This document shows, one piece after another, positions 6,375 to 13,207 of a stretch of DNA of 14,267 bases. The stretch comes from Pseudomonadota bacterium. GTDB lineage: Bacteria > Pseudomonadota > Gammaproteobacteria > PS1 > Pseudothioglobaceae. The stretch lies in the NCBI GenBank assembly GCA_022600395.1, contig JAHZKM010000038.1, positions 1 to 14,267 of the forward strand, given 5' to 3'. The stretch's first letter is position 1. Each line of letters starts with the position of its first letter. Both the position numbers and the translations under genes were made by a program. The notes beneath the pieces were generated by a model. That model did not search any database and had not been told where the DNA came from. It saw only the letters and a program-made list of their open reading frames with translations.

Positions 6375-6614
6375 ATGAGTTCATTAGAAGATAAATTACT
6401 AGGTAGTATTAACAAGCCTGAAAAGGATGCTACTGACACAGCAGCAAAACCTGCAGCAAAACCTGCAGCAAAAAAACCAGCAGCTAAGAAACCAGCAGCT
6501 AAGAAACCAGCAGCTAAGAAACCAGCAGCAAAAAAACCAGCAGCTAAGAAACCTGCAGCAAAAAAACCAGCAGCTAAAAACATTACTCAGCCTCAGCGCG
6601 TTTGGCCAGATTAA
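6375..6614 (+). CDS. mcdB: McdB, carboxysome-bound partner of McdA, with AAKKP repeats
   Basis: A 79-residue low-complexity protein: N-terminus MSSLEDKLLGSINKPE, then a run of two AAKP and seven perfect AAKKP units (residues 23-65), then AAKNITQPQRVWPD. Small size, the place right after mcdA and the tryptophan close to the C-terminus (W77) match alpha-carboxysome McdB, where the terminal Trp is needed for carboxysome association. The family role is to sit on carboxysomes and stimulate McdA ATPase. The start ATG at 6375 is preferred over TTG at 6372 because of AAAAGGGG at 6361-6368. The middle resembles histone H1 or HU-type lysine/alanine/proline tails, an unusual composition. By sequence alone it could pass for a histone-like protein; context and the ends favour McdB. 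Confidence 0.8.
   Translation: MSSLEDKLLGSINKPEKDATDTAAKPAAKPAAKKPAAKKPAAKKPAAKKPAAKKPAAKKPAAKKPAAKNITQPQRVWPD
6465..6569 (+). repeat. Seven 15-base tandem repeats inside mcdB
   Basis: Seven consecutive 15-base units encode AAKKP. Three are identical (GCAGCTAAGAAACCA), three read GCAGCAAAAAAACCA, and one differs in its last base. Two shorter 12-base AAKP units precede them from 6441. Near-identity at the DNA level in multiples of three bases suggests recent expansion by slippage or recombination without frame loss, so copy number may vary between strains. Confidence 0.9.
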
Positions 6615-6640
6615 TATAATCCTAATCAAGTCAATTATTT

Positions 6641-9061
6641 ATGTCAGTTCAGTTATCAGATTTTGAAGGTCTTCTAGAGGAGTTAGGAGAGCAATCCGGT
6701 GAAGTGTTGGAAGCAAACTGGCATGAGGCAACGCGTGTTTTTAGCCCGCGAGGGTTGCAGTCTTATCTAGAGGCCGCACTTGGATTAAAATCTTTAGGCC
6801 GTGGCGTTGATTTGGTAATTTCATTTATTGAAAGCGCTCCAATTGTTGCTAAAGAAATTGGAGAGCAAGCAGTTCCAGATTTGCATTCTATTGCTATCAA
6901 AATGTATTCTAGAACTAGCTCAGAGGTTATTGCATTGGTTTTTTCTACGGCACCAACTGCTGCTAATCGACTTGGTGAAATCGATTTGTTTAAGGCTTAT
7001 CTTGGCTTGTTAAATAATTTGGTTGCAAAAGCGCCAAGAGCTATCAGACCTTTTTTAGAAAGCCTTGATGTTTTGCTTGGGCAGCTAACTCTTGGAGGTC
7101 TGAGACGTTGGACAACTTGGGGTGTATCAGCCTATCGCGATGATTTTGAGGCCCAAACTGAATATTTCAGTTTACAAAGTGAGCAAGCCAAGGCGATCTT
7201 AAAACAAGAGCAAAGAGGCGTTCTCTTTGTCAATGTTCAGCGTAGATTGAACATGTATCTTAGGTCGTTATGGGGTCGCGATTTTTTTATCCGACCAACC
7301 TCAGGTGATTATGAAACTCGCGAAGGTTATCGCCCATATATCGAGCATTACTTTATTCATCTACCAGATGCGTTTGATGACTATAAGCCAACAGAAGATG
7401 CGGATGAAGATTCAATCGTTCCTGGTATGGATGTTTATAGGGCAAGCTCCGCTCATGCAGCGGCACATATTGTTTTTTCATCTTATGATGAAAATGGCAA
7501 CGAAGAGTTGAGCAACCTCCAAAGACTTATAATTGGCGTTATTGAAGATGCGCGCGTGGAACAATTGGCCATTGAAAAGTTTCCAGGAATGAAGTCGTTG
7601 TGGATTAAATTGTTGCCAGCAGATGTGAGTTTGAATGATGGACTTCAGCCTATCCTAGATCGTATGGCTAGGGCTCTGTTGGACGATTCATATATAGATG
7701 ATCATTTCTTAGTAGTTGAAGCTAAAAAACAATTCTTTGCAGTCAAAGACCGAATGCTAGATTCAGATATGTCTAGAGAAATAGGGCTTAATTTATCTCA
7801 GAAAATTCTCGATTCGGATATTGTTCTTAATTCTAGTAATGATAAGTACAGCAATGTTTATCGGGATGACAATCGTTGTTTATGGCAATCACCTGACTAT
7901 ATTGAAGAGGGACATGAACTTCTTCCTGGCGAAGTCCAACAAGTTCGTAAATATGTGAGCCTAATGGAAATGGTTAATGAAGTTGAAGTTCCAAATGCGG
8001 GTGATGATGCTCAGGAGATATGGGTGTTAAATACAGAATTTTTTCCTTATGAGGATGAAGGTATTTCCTGGAATGAAATGGAGGGTAAGGAGCCTATTTC
8101 CTCTCCTGTTCATTATCATGAATGGGATTACCAAACCCAATTAGAAAGGCCCGGCTGGGTAACGCTATTAGAGAAGCGACCGAAATCGGGCAATACTGAA
8201 GTTATTGATGAAATTTTAGAGCGCCATAAGCCACTTGTTAGACGTCTAAAAACTCTTATTGAGGCGGTTCAACCTCAAGGTCTAGTCAGGCAAAGAAAGG
8301 TTGAAGATGGAGATGAGATCGATCTTAACGAAGCTATTAATGCTATGATTGATATTCGTCGTGGAATCCAGCCAGATACTCGTATTGGAATTCGCACCAC
8401 GCTACAAATTAGAGATCTTTCAGTGATACTTTTAATTGACCTTTCTGAGTCAACTAATGACCCGCTTCCAGCAGCCAAATCAGATTTTTCTGCAAATTTT
8501 GATAAAAAAATAAAGTCAGAGTCGGACTTGGAAGAAGATAATCAGCCAACAATATTAGACTTATCTAGAGAGGCAGCAGCTTTAATGGCAGATGCTATGG
8601 ATAAAATTGGAGATCCGTTTGCAATTCATGGCTTTGATTCAAATGGACGACATGATGTTGAATATTATCGTTTTAAGGATTTTGACGAAGATTATGACGA
8701 TAATGCTAAAGCGCATCTGGCCGGAATGACCGGTCAGCTATCGACCAGAATGGGTGCGGCAATTCGTCATGCAGGATCTTTACTTAATGAGCGCGGAACT
8801 AGTAAGAAAATATTGTTTTTATTGACTGATGGTGAACCGGCAGATAATGATGAAAATGATCCTCAGTATTTACGTTTTGATACTAAGCGCGCTGTTGAAG
8901 AATTAGCAAGAGAAGGGGTTAATACTTTTTGTTTAACTCTTGATCCGCATGCTGATGAGTATGTTTCAAGAATATTTGGTGCACAGAATTTTTTAGTGCT
9001 AGACCATGTTGCTCGGTTGCCGGAAAAGCTGCCAGAGCTATATTTATCGTTAACAAAATAA
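6641..9061 (+). CDS. cbbO: CbbO, Rubisco activase adaptor with von Willebrand A domain
   Basis: An 806-residue protein that works with the AAA+ motor CbbQ to remove inhibitory sugar phosphates from Rubisco; CbbO is the adaptor recognising Rubisco through its VWA domain. The C-terminal VWA has a complete MIDAS: D600-L-S602-E-S604, T702 (in QLSTRMG) and D730 (in LLTDGEP). The first ~500 residues are mostly helical, shared with the NorD family, and carry H272-AAA-H276 and E302-D-A-R-V-E307, a pattern that may bind metal. A low-complexity acidic loop (about 621-630, SESDLEEDNQ) interrupts the VWA. Length is near that of known CbbO. The ATG has no clear Shine-Dalgarno, 26 bases after mcdB. Here cbbO precedes cbbQ. 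Confidence 0.93.
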   Translation: MSVQLSDFEGLLEELGEQSGEVLEANWHEATRVFSPRGLQSYLEAALGLKSLGRGVDLVISFIESAPIVAKEIGEQAVPDLHSIAIKMYSRTSSEVIALVFSTAPTAANRLGEIDLFKAYLGLLNNLVAKAPRAIRPFLESLDVLLGQLTLGGLRRWTTWGVSAYRDDFEAQTEYFSLQSEQAKAILKQEQRGVLFVNVQRRLNMYLRSLWGRDFFIRPTSGDYETREGYRPYIEHYFIHLPDAFDDYKPTEDADEDSIVPGMDVYRASSAHAAAHIVFSSYDENGNEELSNLQRLIIGVIEDARVEQLAIEKFPGMKSLWIKLLPADVSLNDGLQPILDRMARALLDDSYIDDHFLVVEAKKQFFAVKDRMLDSDMSREIGLNLSQKILDSDIVLNSSNDKYSNVYRDDNRCLWQSPDYIEEGHELLPGEVQQVRKYVSLMEMVNEVEVPNAGDDAQEIWVLNTEFFPYEDEGISWNEMEGKEPISSPVHYHEWDYQTQLERPGWVTLLEKRPKSGNTEVIDEILERHKPLVRRLKTLIEAVQPQGLVRQRKVEDGDEIDLNEAINAMIDIRRGIQPDTRIGIRTTLQIRDLSVILLIDLSESTNDPLPAAKSDFSANFDKKIKSESDLEEDNQPTILDLSREAAALMADAMDKIGDPFAIHGFDSNGRHDVEYYRFKDFDEDYDDNAKAHLAGMTGQLSTRMGAAIRHAGSLLNERGTSKKILFLLTDGEPADNDENDPQYLRFDTKRAVEELAREGVNTFCLTLDPHADEYVSRIFGAQNFLVLDHVARLPEKLPELYLSLTK

Positions 9062-9117
9062 ATAGTTAGGTAAAATACATTCTAACATTTGATATAAATT
9101 AATTTAAGGGAAGTAAG

Positions 9118-9921
9118 ATGATAGACACGAGTCAATATATGATAACAAAAGAACCATACTATCATAAAGTTGGGCAAGAGGTTGAGCGTTATGAAGCAGC
9201 ATATTCTGCCAGAATGCCTGTTTTGATTAAAGGCCCAACAGGCTGTGGAAAATCAAGATTTGTTGAGTATATGGCTTGGAAATTACAAAAGCCTTTGATT
9301 AGTGTTGCTTGTAATGAAGATATGACCGCATCAGATTTGGTCGGACGATTTTTGCTTGATGCTAATGGTACTCAGTGGCAGGACGGCCCATTAACTACTG
9401 CAGCACGTATTGGCGCTATTTGTTATCTTGATGAAGTTGTTGAAGCCCGTCAAGATACTACGGTTGTTATTCATCCTTTGACTGATCATCGTCGTCAATT
9501 ACCGCTTGAGAAAAAAGGCGAGCAAGTTGATGCGCATCCAGATTTTCAAATTGTTATTTCATATAACCCAGGCTACCAGTCAATGATGAAGGATTTAAAA
9601 CAATCCACTAAACAACGTTTTGGTGGCATGTCTTTTGATTATCCGCCTAGTGAAACAGAGGTTTCTATTGTTGCTCATGAAACTGGAATTGACAGAGAGA
9701 CGGCTGAAAAGCTAGTGCAAATAGCGCAGCGTTCTCGTAACTTAAAGGGACATGGGCTTGATGAAGGTATGTCTACTCGCTTGTTGATTTATGCAGGTCA
9801 GCTTATTTCAAAAGGTATTAGCCCTGAGGATGCTTGTCATATGGCATTAGTGGAACCACTAACAGATGATATCGATATGAGAGATACATTGGGCGCCGCT
9901 GTTGGTACTTTTTTTGCATAA
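9118..9921 (+). CDS. cbbQ: CbbQ, MoxR-type AAA+ Rubisco activase motor
   Basis: A 267-residue single-domain AAA+ ATPase of the MoxR group. Walker A is G39-PTGCGKS46, Walker B is ICYLDE with D105/E106, sensor-1 asparagine lies in VISYNPGYQ, and arginines in DHRRQLPL and KQRFGG are arginine-finger candidates. CbbQ forms hexamers that hydrolyse ATP to remodel inhibited Rubisco through CbbO. It starts 56 bases after cbbO with AAGGGAAG at 9107-9114 as a good ribosome site. NorQ (nitric oxide reductase activation) is the close relative, but the cbbO and carboxysome context decides for CbbQ. The AT-rich gap before it has no convincing promoter. Confidence 0.93.
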   Translation: MIDTSQYMITKEPYYHKVGQEVERYEAAYSARMPVLIKGPTGCGKSRFVEYMAWKLQKPLISVACNEDMTASDLVGRFLLDANGTQWQDGPLTTAARIGAICYLDEVVEARQDTTVVIHPLTDHRRQLPLEKKGEQVDAHPDFQIVISYNPGYQSMMKDLKQSTKQRFGGMSFDYPPSETEVSIVAHETGIDRETAEKLVQIAQRSRNLKGHGLDEGMSTRLLIYAGQLISKGISPEDACHMALVEPLTDDIDMRDTLGAAVGTFFA

Positions 9922-9957
9922 CATTATTTTTATAAGCATACTTAAGGCGACTAACTG

Positions 9958-10890
9958 ATGGCGATAGACCCAGTTGTATTATTCTTTATTTTGGGATTGA
10001 CTGCTGGATTAATGCGTGCGGAAATGCGCTTGCCCTCTGCAATCTATGAATTTTTAAGTGTTATACTTCTTATTGCTATTGGTTTAAAAGGGGGTATAGA
10101 GTTATCAAAACAGCCTTTTGTTGATTTATTGCCAGATATTGCTGCAGTTTTAGCAATGGGTTTTATATTGCCCCTCTTGGCCTTTCCAATTCTATATTAT
10201 CTTGGTCGCTTTAAAAAAGCCGATGCTGCGTCAATTGCAGGGCATTATGGATCAGTTAGTGTTGGTACTTATGCTGTAGCAGCTTCTTATTTGGCCTCAT
10301 TAGGAATTGCTTATGAAGCGCATATGCCACTTTTTCTAGTGGTGCTTGAAATTCCTGCAATTATTGTTGCAATTGTATTGGTGAGGGGTATTTCTAAACA
10401 AACAAAGTGGGGGCAATTGTCCCATGAGATTTTTTTAGGAAAAAGTATTGTCTTATTGATTGGTGGTCTTGCCATAGGCTGGATTGCAGGAGAAGAGAGT
10501 ATCAAGTCAATCTCTGGTATGTTCTTTGATCCTTTTAAGGGTGTCTTAGCTTTATTCCTCTTGGAAATGGGATTAATTGCAGCGAGTCAAGTTGGCGCTT
10601 TAAAGCGCTATGGTTTTTTCTTGCTAGGTTTCGGTATTATTTTCCCAATAATTTCATCAGTTGTTGGAATTGCTGCAGCTCTGTTTTTAGAATTATCAAT
10701 TGGTGGCGCTGTGATGCTTGCTACCTTGGCTGCTAGTGCATCTTATATTGCAGTTCCAGCAGCAATGAGAATTGCATTGCCAGAATCGAACCCAACATTA
10801 TCTTTGACTGCTTCACTAGGCATAACATTTCCATTTAACATTATTTTAGGTGTTCCACTTTACCATCAGATAGCAACAGCATTATATTAA
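9958..10890 (+). CDS. sbtA: SbtA-type sodium-dependent bicarbonate transporter
   Basis: A 310-residue inner-membrane protein with about ten hydrophobic segments in two similar halves. The family's core motifs are clear: GHYGSVSVGTYAVA (residues 95-108), matching the HYGSVSAVTF bicarbonate/Na+ site of cyanobacterial SbtA, and ASASYIAVPAAMRIALPESNP (259-279), nearly identical to the cyanobacterial motif. It is shorter than cyanobacterial SbtA (about 370) because the central cytoplasmic loop is reduced (around 143-160). It is predicted to bring HCO3- into the cytoplasm, where the carboxysome consumes it. The SbtB-like regulator gene follows after 12 bases, and CbbQ precedes by 36. AAGGCG at 9942-9947 is the ribosome site. 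Confidence 0.92.
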   Translation: MAIDPVVLFFILGLTAGLMRAEMRLPSAIYEFLSVILLIAIGLKGGIELSKQPFVDLLPDIAAVLAMGFILPLLAFPILYYLGRFKKADAASIAGHYGSVSVGTYAVAASYLASLGIAYEAHMPLFLVVLEIPAIIVAIVLVRGISKQTKWGQLSHEIFLGKSIVLLIGGLAIGWIAGEESIKSISGMFFDPFKGVLALFLLEMGLIAASQVGALKRYGFFLLGFGIIFPIISSVVGIAAALFLELSIGGAVMLATLAASASYIAVPAAMRIALPESNPTLSLTASLGITFPFNIILGVPLYHQIATALY

Positions 10891-10902
10891 GGTACGATAG
10901 AT

Positions 10903-11205
10903 ATGAAACAATATTCAATGAAGCTGGTTACAATTGTAACCGAATCGATTCTAGAGCATCACCTAGAAGATGATTTGGATAAATTAGGCATTCATGGCTA
11001 TACAATTGTTGATGCTCGAGGTAAAGGTAGTGAAGGCATGAGAGATGACTTTTGGTCTAACCAAGGAAACATTCGAATTGAAATTGTCTGTGATGAAAAA
11101 ACTAGCGATACAGTAACAGAATTTCTTTACAAGCATTACTATAGCGATTATGCTATGATGCTTTATGTTAGTGACGTTAGTGTTTTGAGAGGTAAAAAAT
11201 TTTAA
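10903..11205 (+). CDS. sbtB: SbtB-like PII signalling protein
   Basis: A 100-residue PII-fold protein: beta strand KLVTIVTESI, helix HHLEDDLDKLG, strand GYTIVDARGKGS leading to a T-loop (about 39-56), strand IRIEIVCDE, helix TVTEFLYKHYY and final strand MMLYVSDVSVL. In cyanobacteria SbtB trimers bind SbtA and adenylyl nucleotides (AMP, ADP, cAMP) and gate bicarbonate uptake. The ARGKGS turn fits nucleotide-binding SbtB/CPII proteins. It lacks the C-terminal CGPxGC redox R-loop of cyanobacterial SbtB and ends at RGKKF, so redox-linked apyrase regulation is not expected. It has the ribosome site AAGG at the sbtA stop and is surely co-transcribed with sbtA. CPII of carboxysome operons is the nearest alternative name. 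Confidence 0.85.
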   Translation: MKQYSMKLVTIVTESILEHHLEDDLDKLGIHGYTIVDARGKGSEGMRDDFWSNQGNIRIEIVCDEKTSDTVTEFLYKHYYSDYAMMLYVSDVSVLRGKKF

Positions 11206-11262
11206 TACAGTGTCTTAGACATTTGTAACATCCTATAAACTAGCATGCATAGACTATGAGTA

Positions 11263-11271
11263 TGTTATAAT
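11263..11271 (+). promoter_or_regulatory. Extended -10 promoter candidate for the SulP gene
   Basis: TGTTATAAT at 11263-11271 is a perfect extended -10 (TGnTATAAT). I see no good -35 at 16-19 bases upstream, which is acceptable for extended -10 promoters. Transcription would start near 11278 and give a leader of about 140 bases. It lies in the 212-base gap 11206-11417, the longest non-coding stretch of the window, consistent with a new transcription unit for the SulP and SLC13-like genes. Confidence 0.5.
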
Positions 11272-11347
11272 TTACTTATATGAATCAGATTTTCATCTTA
11301 TTAAACTTCTATGGTTTATAAGCTTCTAACACTGGTTAACTAGATTA

Positions 11348-11366
11348 AAGAATACACGCTATTCTT
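11348..11366 (+). promoter_or_regulatory. Hairpin in the SulP leader
   Basis: AAGAATA (11348-11354) and TATTCTT (11360-11366) form a perfect 7-bp stem with loop CACGC. It is in the predicted 5' untranslated leader about 50 bases before the SulP start and is followed by As, not Us, so it is not a + strand terminator. Any regulatory role is speculation. Confidence 0.35.
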
Positions 11367-11417
11367 AAAAATTACTCATGGTCAAGTTAATCTTTTATTG
11401 TACAGATAGACTAAGTC

Positions 11418-13175
11418 ATGAATAAATTTGCAAAATATTTGCCTTTTTTGGCATGGATACACGAGCTCAAAGATAAGAAAGTCTTAAGAGCAGATATGGT
11501 GGCTGGATTAACGGTTGCATTGGTATTGGTGCCGCAGTCAATGGCTTATGCGCAACTAGCAGGGTTGGCGCCGCAGTACGGTCTCTACTCTTCATTCTTA
11601 CCAGTCATGATAGCTGCATTAATGGGTTCATCACGTCAACTAGGCACTGGTCCTGTTGCGATTGTTTCTTTGTTAACGGCAGCAGCGATACCAATGGTAG
11701 TTCCAGAAGGGGCTGATATGGTGACTTATGCCGCCTATGCTTCTTTACTAGCGATAATGGTTGGTTTTTTTCGATTTGCCATGGGCGCGTTAAAGCTTGG
11801 ATTTGTCATTAACTTTTTATCTCATCCGGTTGTTGTAGGCTTTACCAATGCGGCTGCTATTATTATTGCAACATCGCAATTAAATAAAATTTTTGGTGTT
11901 TCAAAAGGCTCGGGTGAGCAAAGTTATGAACAAGTTTGGGGAACTATAGTTAATGCTGTTAATGATGCCCATATTCTGACATTAATAATTGCTATATTTG
12001 CCGCCAGCATTATTATAGTTATTAGAAAATATCAGCCTAAGTTGCCAGGCGTGTTGATTGCTGTTGCAATTACGACATACATCTCTTATTTAATAGACTT
12101 TGGAAAATCAGTCGAAGAAGGTGGTTATGGGGGTGCAATTGTTGGCAAAATTCCAGAAGGTTTACCTAGTCTAATGGTACCAGATTTTGACTTTTCAGCA
12201 ATGAGCGGAATGATGGTTGTTGCTATTACTATTGCGCTGATTGGATTTATGGAAGCGATTGCAATTGCCAAGGTAATGCAAGCCAAAACAAAGCAGAGAT
12301 TGGATATTAATCAGGAGTTAATGGGCCAGGGTTTGGCTAATTTTGCCGCCGGAGTTTTTCAAGGCTATCCTATTTCCGGTTCTTTTTCACGATCAGCAGT
12401 AAACATTTCAGCAGGCGCCGTGACAGGATTTTCTTCAGTTGTTACCGCTATTTTAGTAGGCTTTACGTTATTATGGCTAACACCATTGTTGTATCACATT
12501 CCTCAAGCGGCATTGGCAGCTGTCATTATGACAGCAGTACTTAATTTGATTAAAATCGAACCAATAAAACAAGCTTGGAAGGTTGAAAAGCATGATGCAG
12601 TGGTTGCGGTTGTTACTTTTGTTTTAACAATAATAGCTGCACCGCATTTGGAAGATGGAATTTTGATTGGGATAATACTGTCTTTGGGATTATTCCTTTA
12701 TCGCACGATGGAGCCAAGATTTACAGAGCTTTCTGCACATGATGGCTCGAACATGTTGGTTGATGCATTGGAAAATAAATTAGAGCGCTGTGAAGTGGTT
12801 TCTATTGTTAAGTATTCAGGCTCACTTTATTTTGCTAATGCAGGCTATTTTGAAGATAAGATCCTTGATTTAATCTCATCAAAACAAAAATGTTTAAAGT
12901 ATATTATTGTAGATATGGCTGGAATTAATTGGATTGATGCAAGTGGCGAAGATATGCTGACTAGATTACTAGATCGTTGTTCTTCCAATGGTGTTGAGAT
13001 TTTATTTGCTCGGACTGAAGGCATTGAGAAGGTTCTTAAGCGTGCAGGATTTATGGATAGATATGGCGAAAATCGTTTTTATGACCGACGAACTGATGCC
13101 CTTCGCTATGCATGGCGTGAACTCGGTGATGAAGATGCTGCATCAAAAAGCCCTTTAAAGCATTTGATTTCATAG
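11418..13175 (+). CDS. SulP-family anion transporter with STAS domain, likely bicarbonate
   Basis: A 585-residue SLC26/SulP membrane protein. The SulP signature sits at 25-80 (DMVAGLTVALVLVPQSMAYA, then LAGLAPQYGLYSS and LGTGPVAIVS), and the conserved core segment GYPISGSFSRSAVN at 316-329. About 12-14 hydrophobic segments end near 430, followed by a cytoplasmic STAS domain (about 455-565) with D507-A-S509-G510, the site equivalent to the regulated serine of anti-sigma antagonists. SulP proteins carry sulfate, bicarbonate (BicA) or other anions. Next to sbtA/sbtB and the carboxysome, bicarbonate import is the best inference, but the residues I can see do not decide the substrate, and sulfate export or exchange would also make sense in a sulfur oxidiser. 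The start has no strong Shine-Dalgarno. Confidence 0.88.
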   Translation: MNKFAKYLPFLAWIHELKDKKVLRADMVAGLTVALVLVPQSMAYAQLAGLAPQYGLYSSFLPVMIAALMGSSRQLGTGPVAIVSLLTAAAIPMVVPEGADMVTYAAYASLLAIMVGFFRFAMGALKLGFVINFLSHPVVVGFTNAAAIIIATSQLNKIFGVSKGSGEQSYEQVWGTIVNAVNDAHILTLIIAIFAASIIIVIRKYQPKLPGVLIAVAITTYISYLIDFGKSVEEGGYGGAIVGKIPEGLPSLMVPDFDFSAMSGMMVVAITIALIGFMEAIAIAKVMQAKTKQRLDINQELMGQGLANFAAGVFQGYPISGSFSRSAVNISAGAVTGFSSVVTAILVGFTLLWLTPLLYHIPQAALAAVIMTAVLNLIKIEPIKQAWKVEKHDAVVAVVTFVLTIIAAPHLEDGILIGIILSLGLFLYRTMEPRFTELSAHDGSNMLVDALENKLERCEVVSIVKYSGSLYFANAGYFEDKILDLISSKQKCLKYIIVDMAGINWIDASGEDMLTRLLDRCSSNGVEILFARTEGIEKVLKRAGFMDRYGENRFYDRRTDALRYAWRELGDEDAASKSPLKHLIS

Positions 13176-13187
13176 GTCTTTTTTTTT
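13145..13187 (+). terminator. Weak possible terminator after the SulP gene
   Basis: AAAAAG-C-CC (13145-13153) can pair with GG-T-CTTTTT (13175-13183) with one mismatch and a ~21-base loop, with a T9 run ending at 13187. The stem overlaps the end of the CDS and is weak. The following gene starts only 20 bases later, so read-through is likely and the two genes may still be co-transcribed. Confidence 0.25.
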
Positions 13188-13207
13188 AATTTAAACTCAT
13201 TACGACT

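Noticed and set aside
6441..6580. CRISPR-like array
   Set aside because: Repeats are contiguous 12-15 base coding units without spacers; this is a tandem repeat within mcdB.
6353..6666. Open frames on both strands across the mcdB repeat (for example glycine/alanine/phenylalanine-rich or glutamine/asparagine-rich products)
   Set aside because: A 15-base repeat keeps every frame open, so length is no evidence. Only the frame with SSLEDKLLGS and RVWPD ends has the good ribosome site and McdB features.
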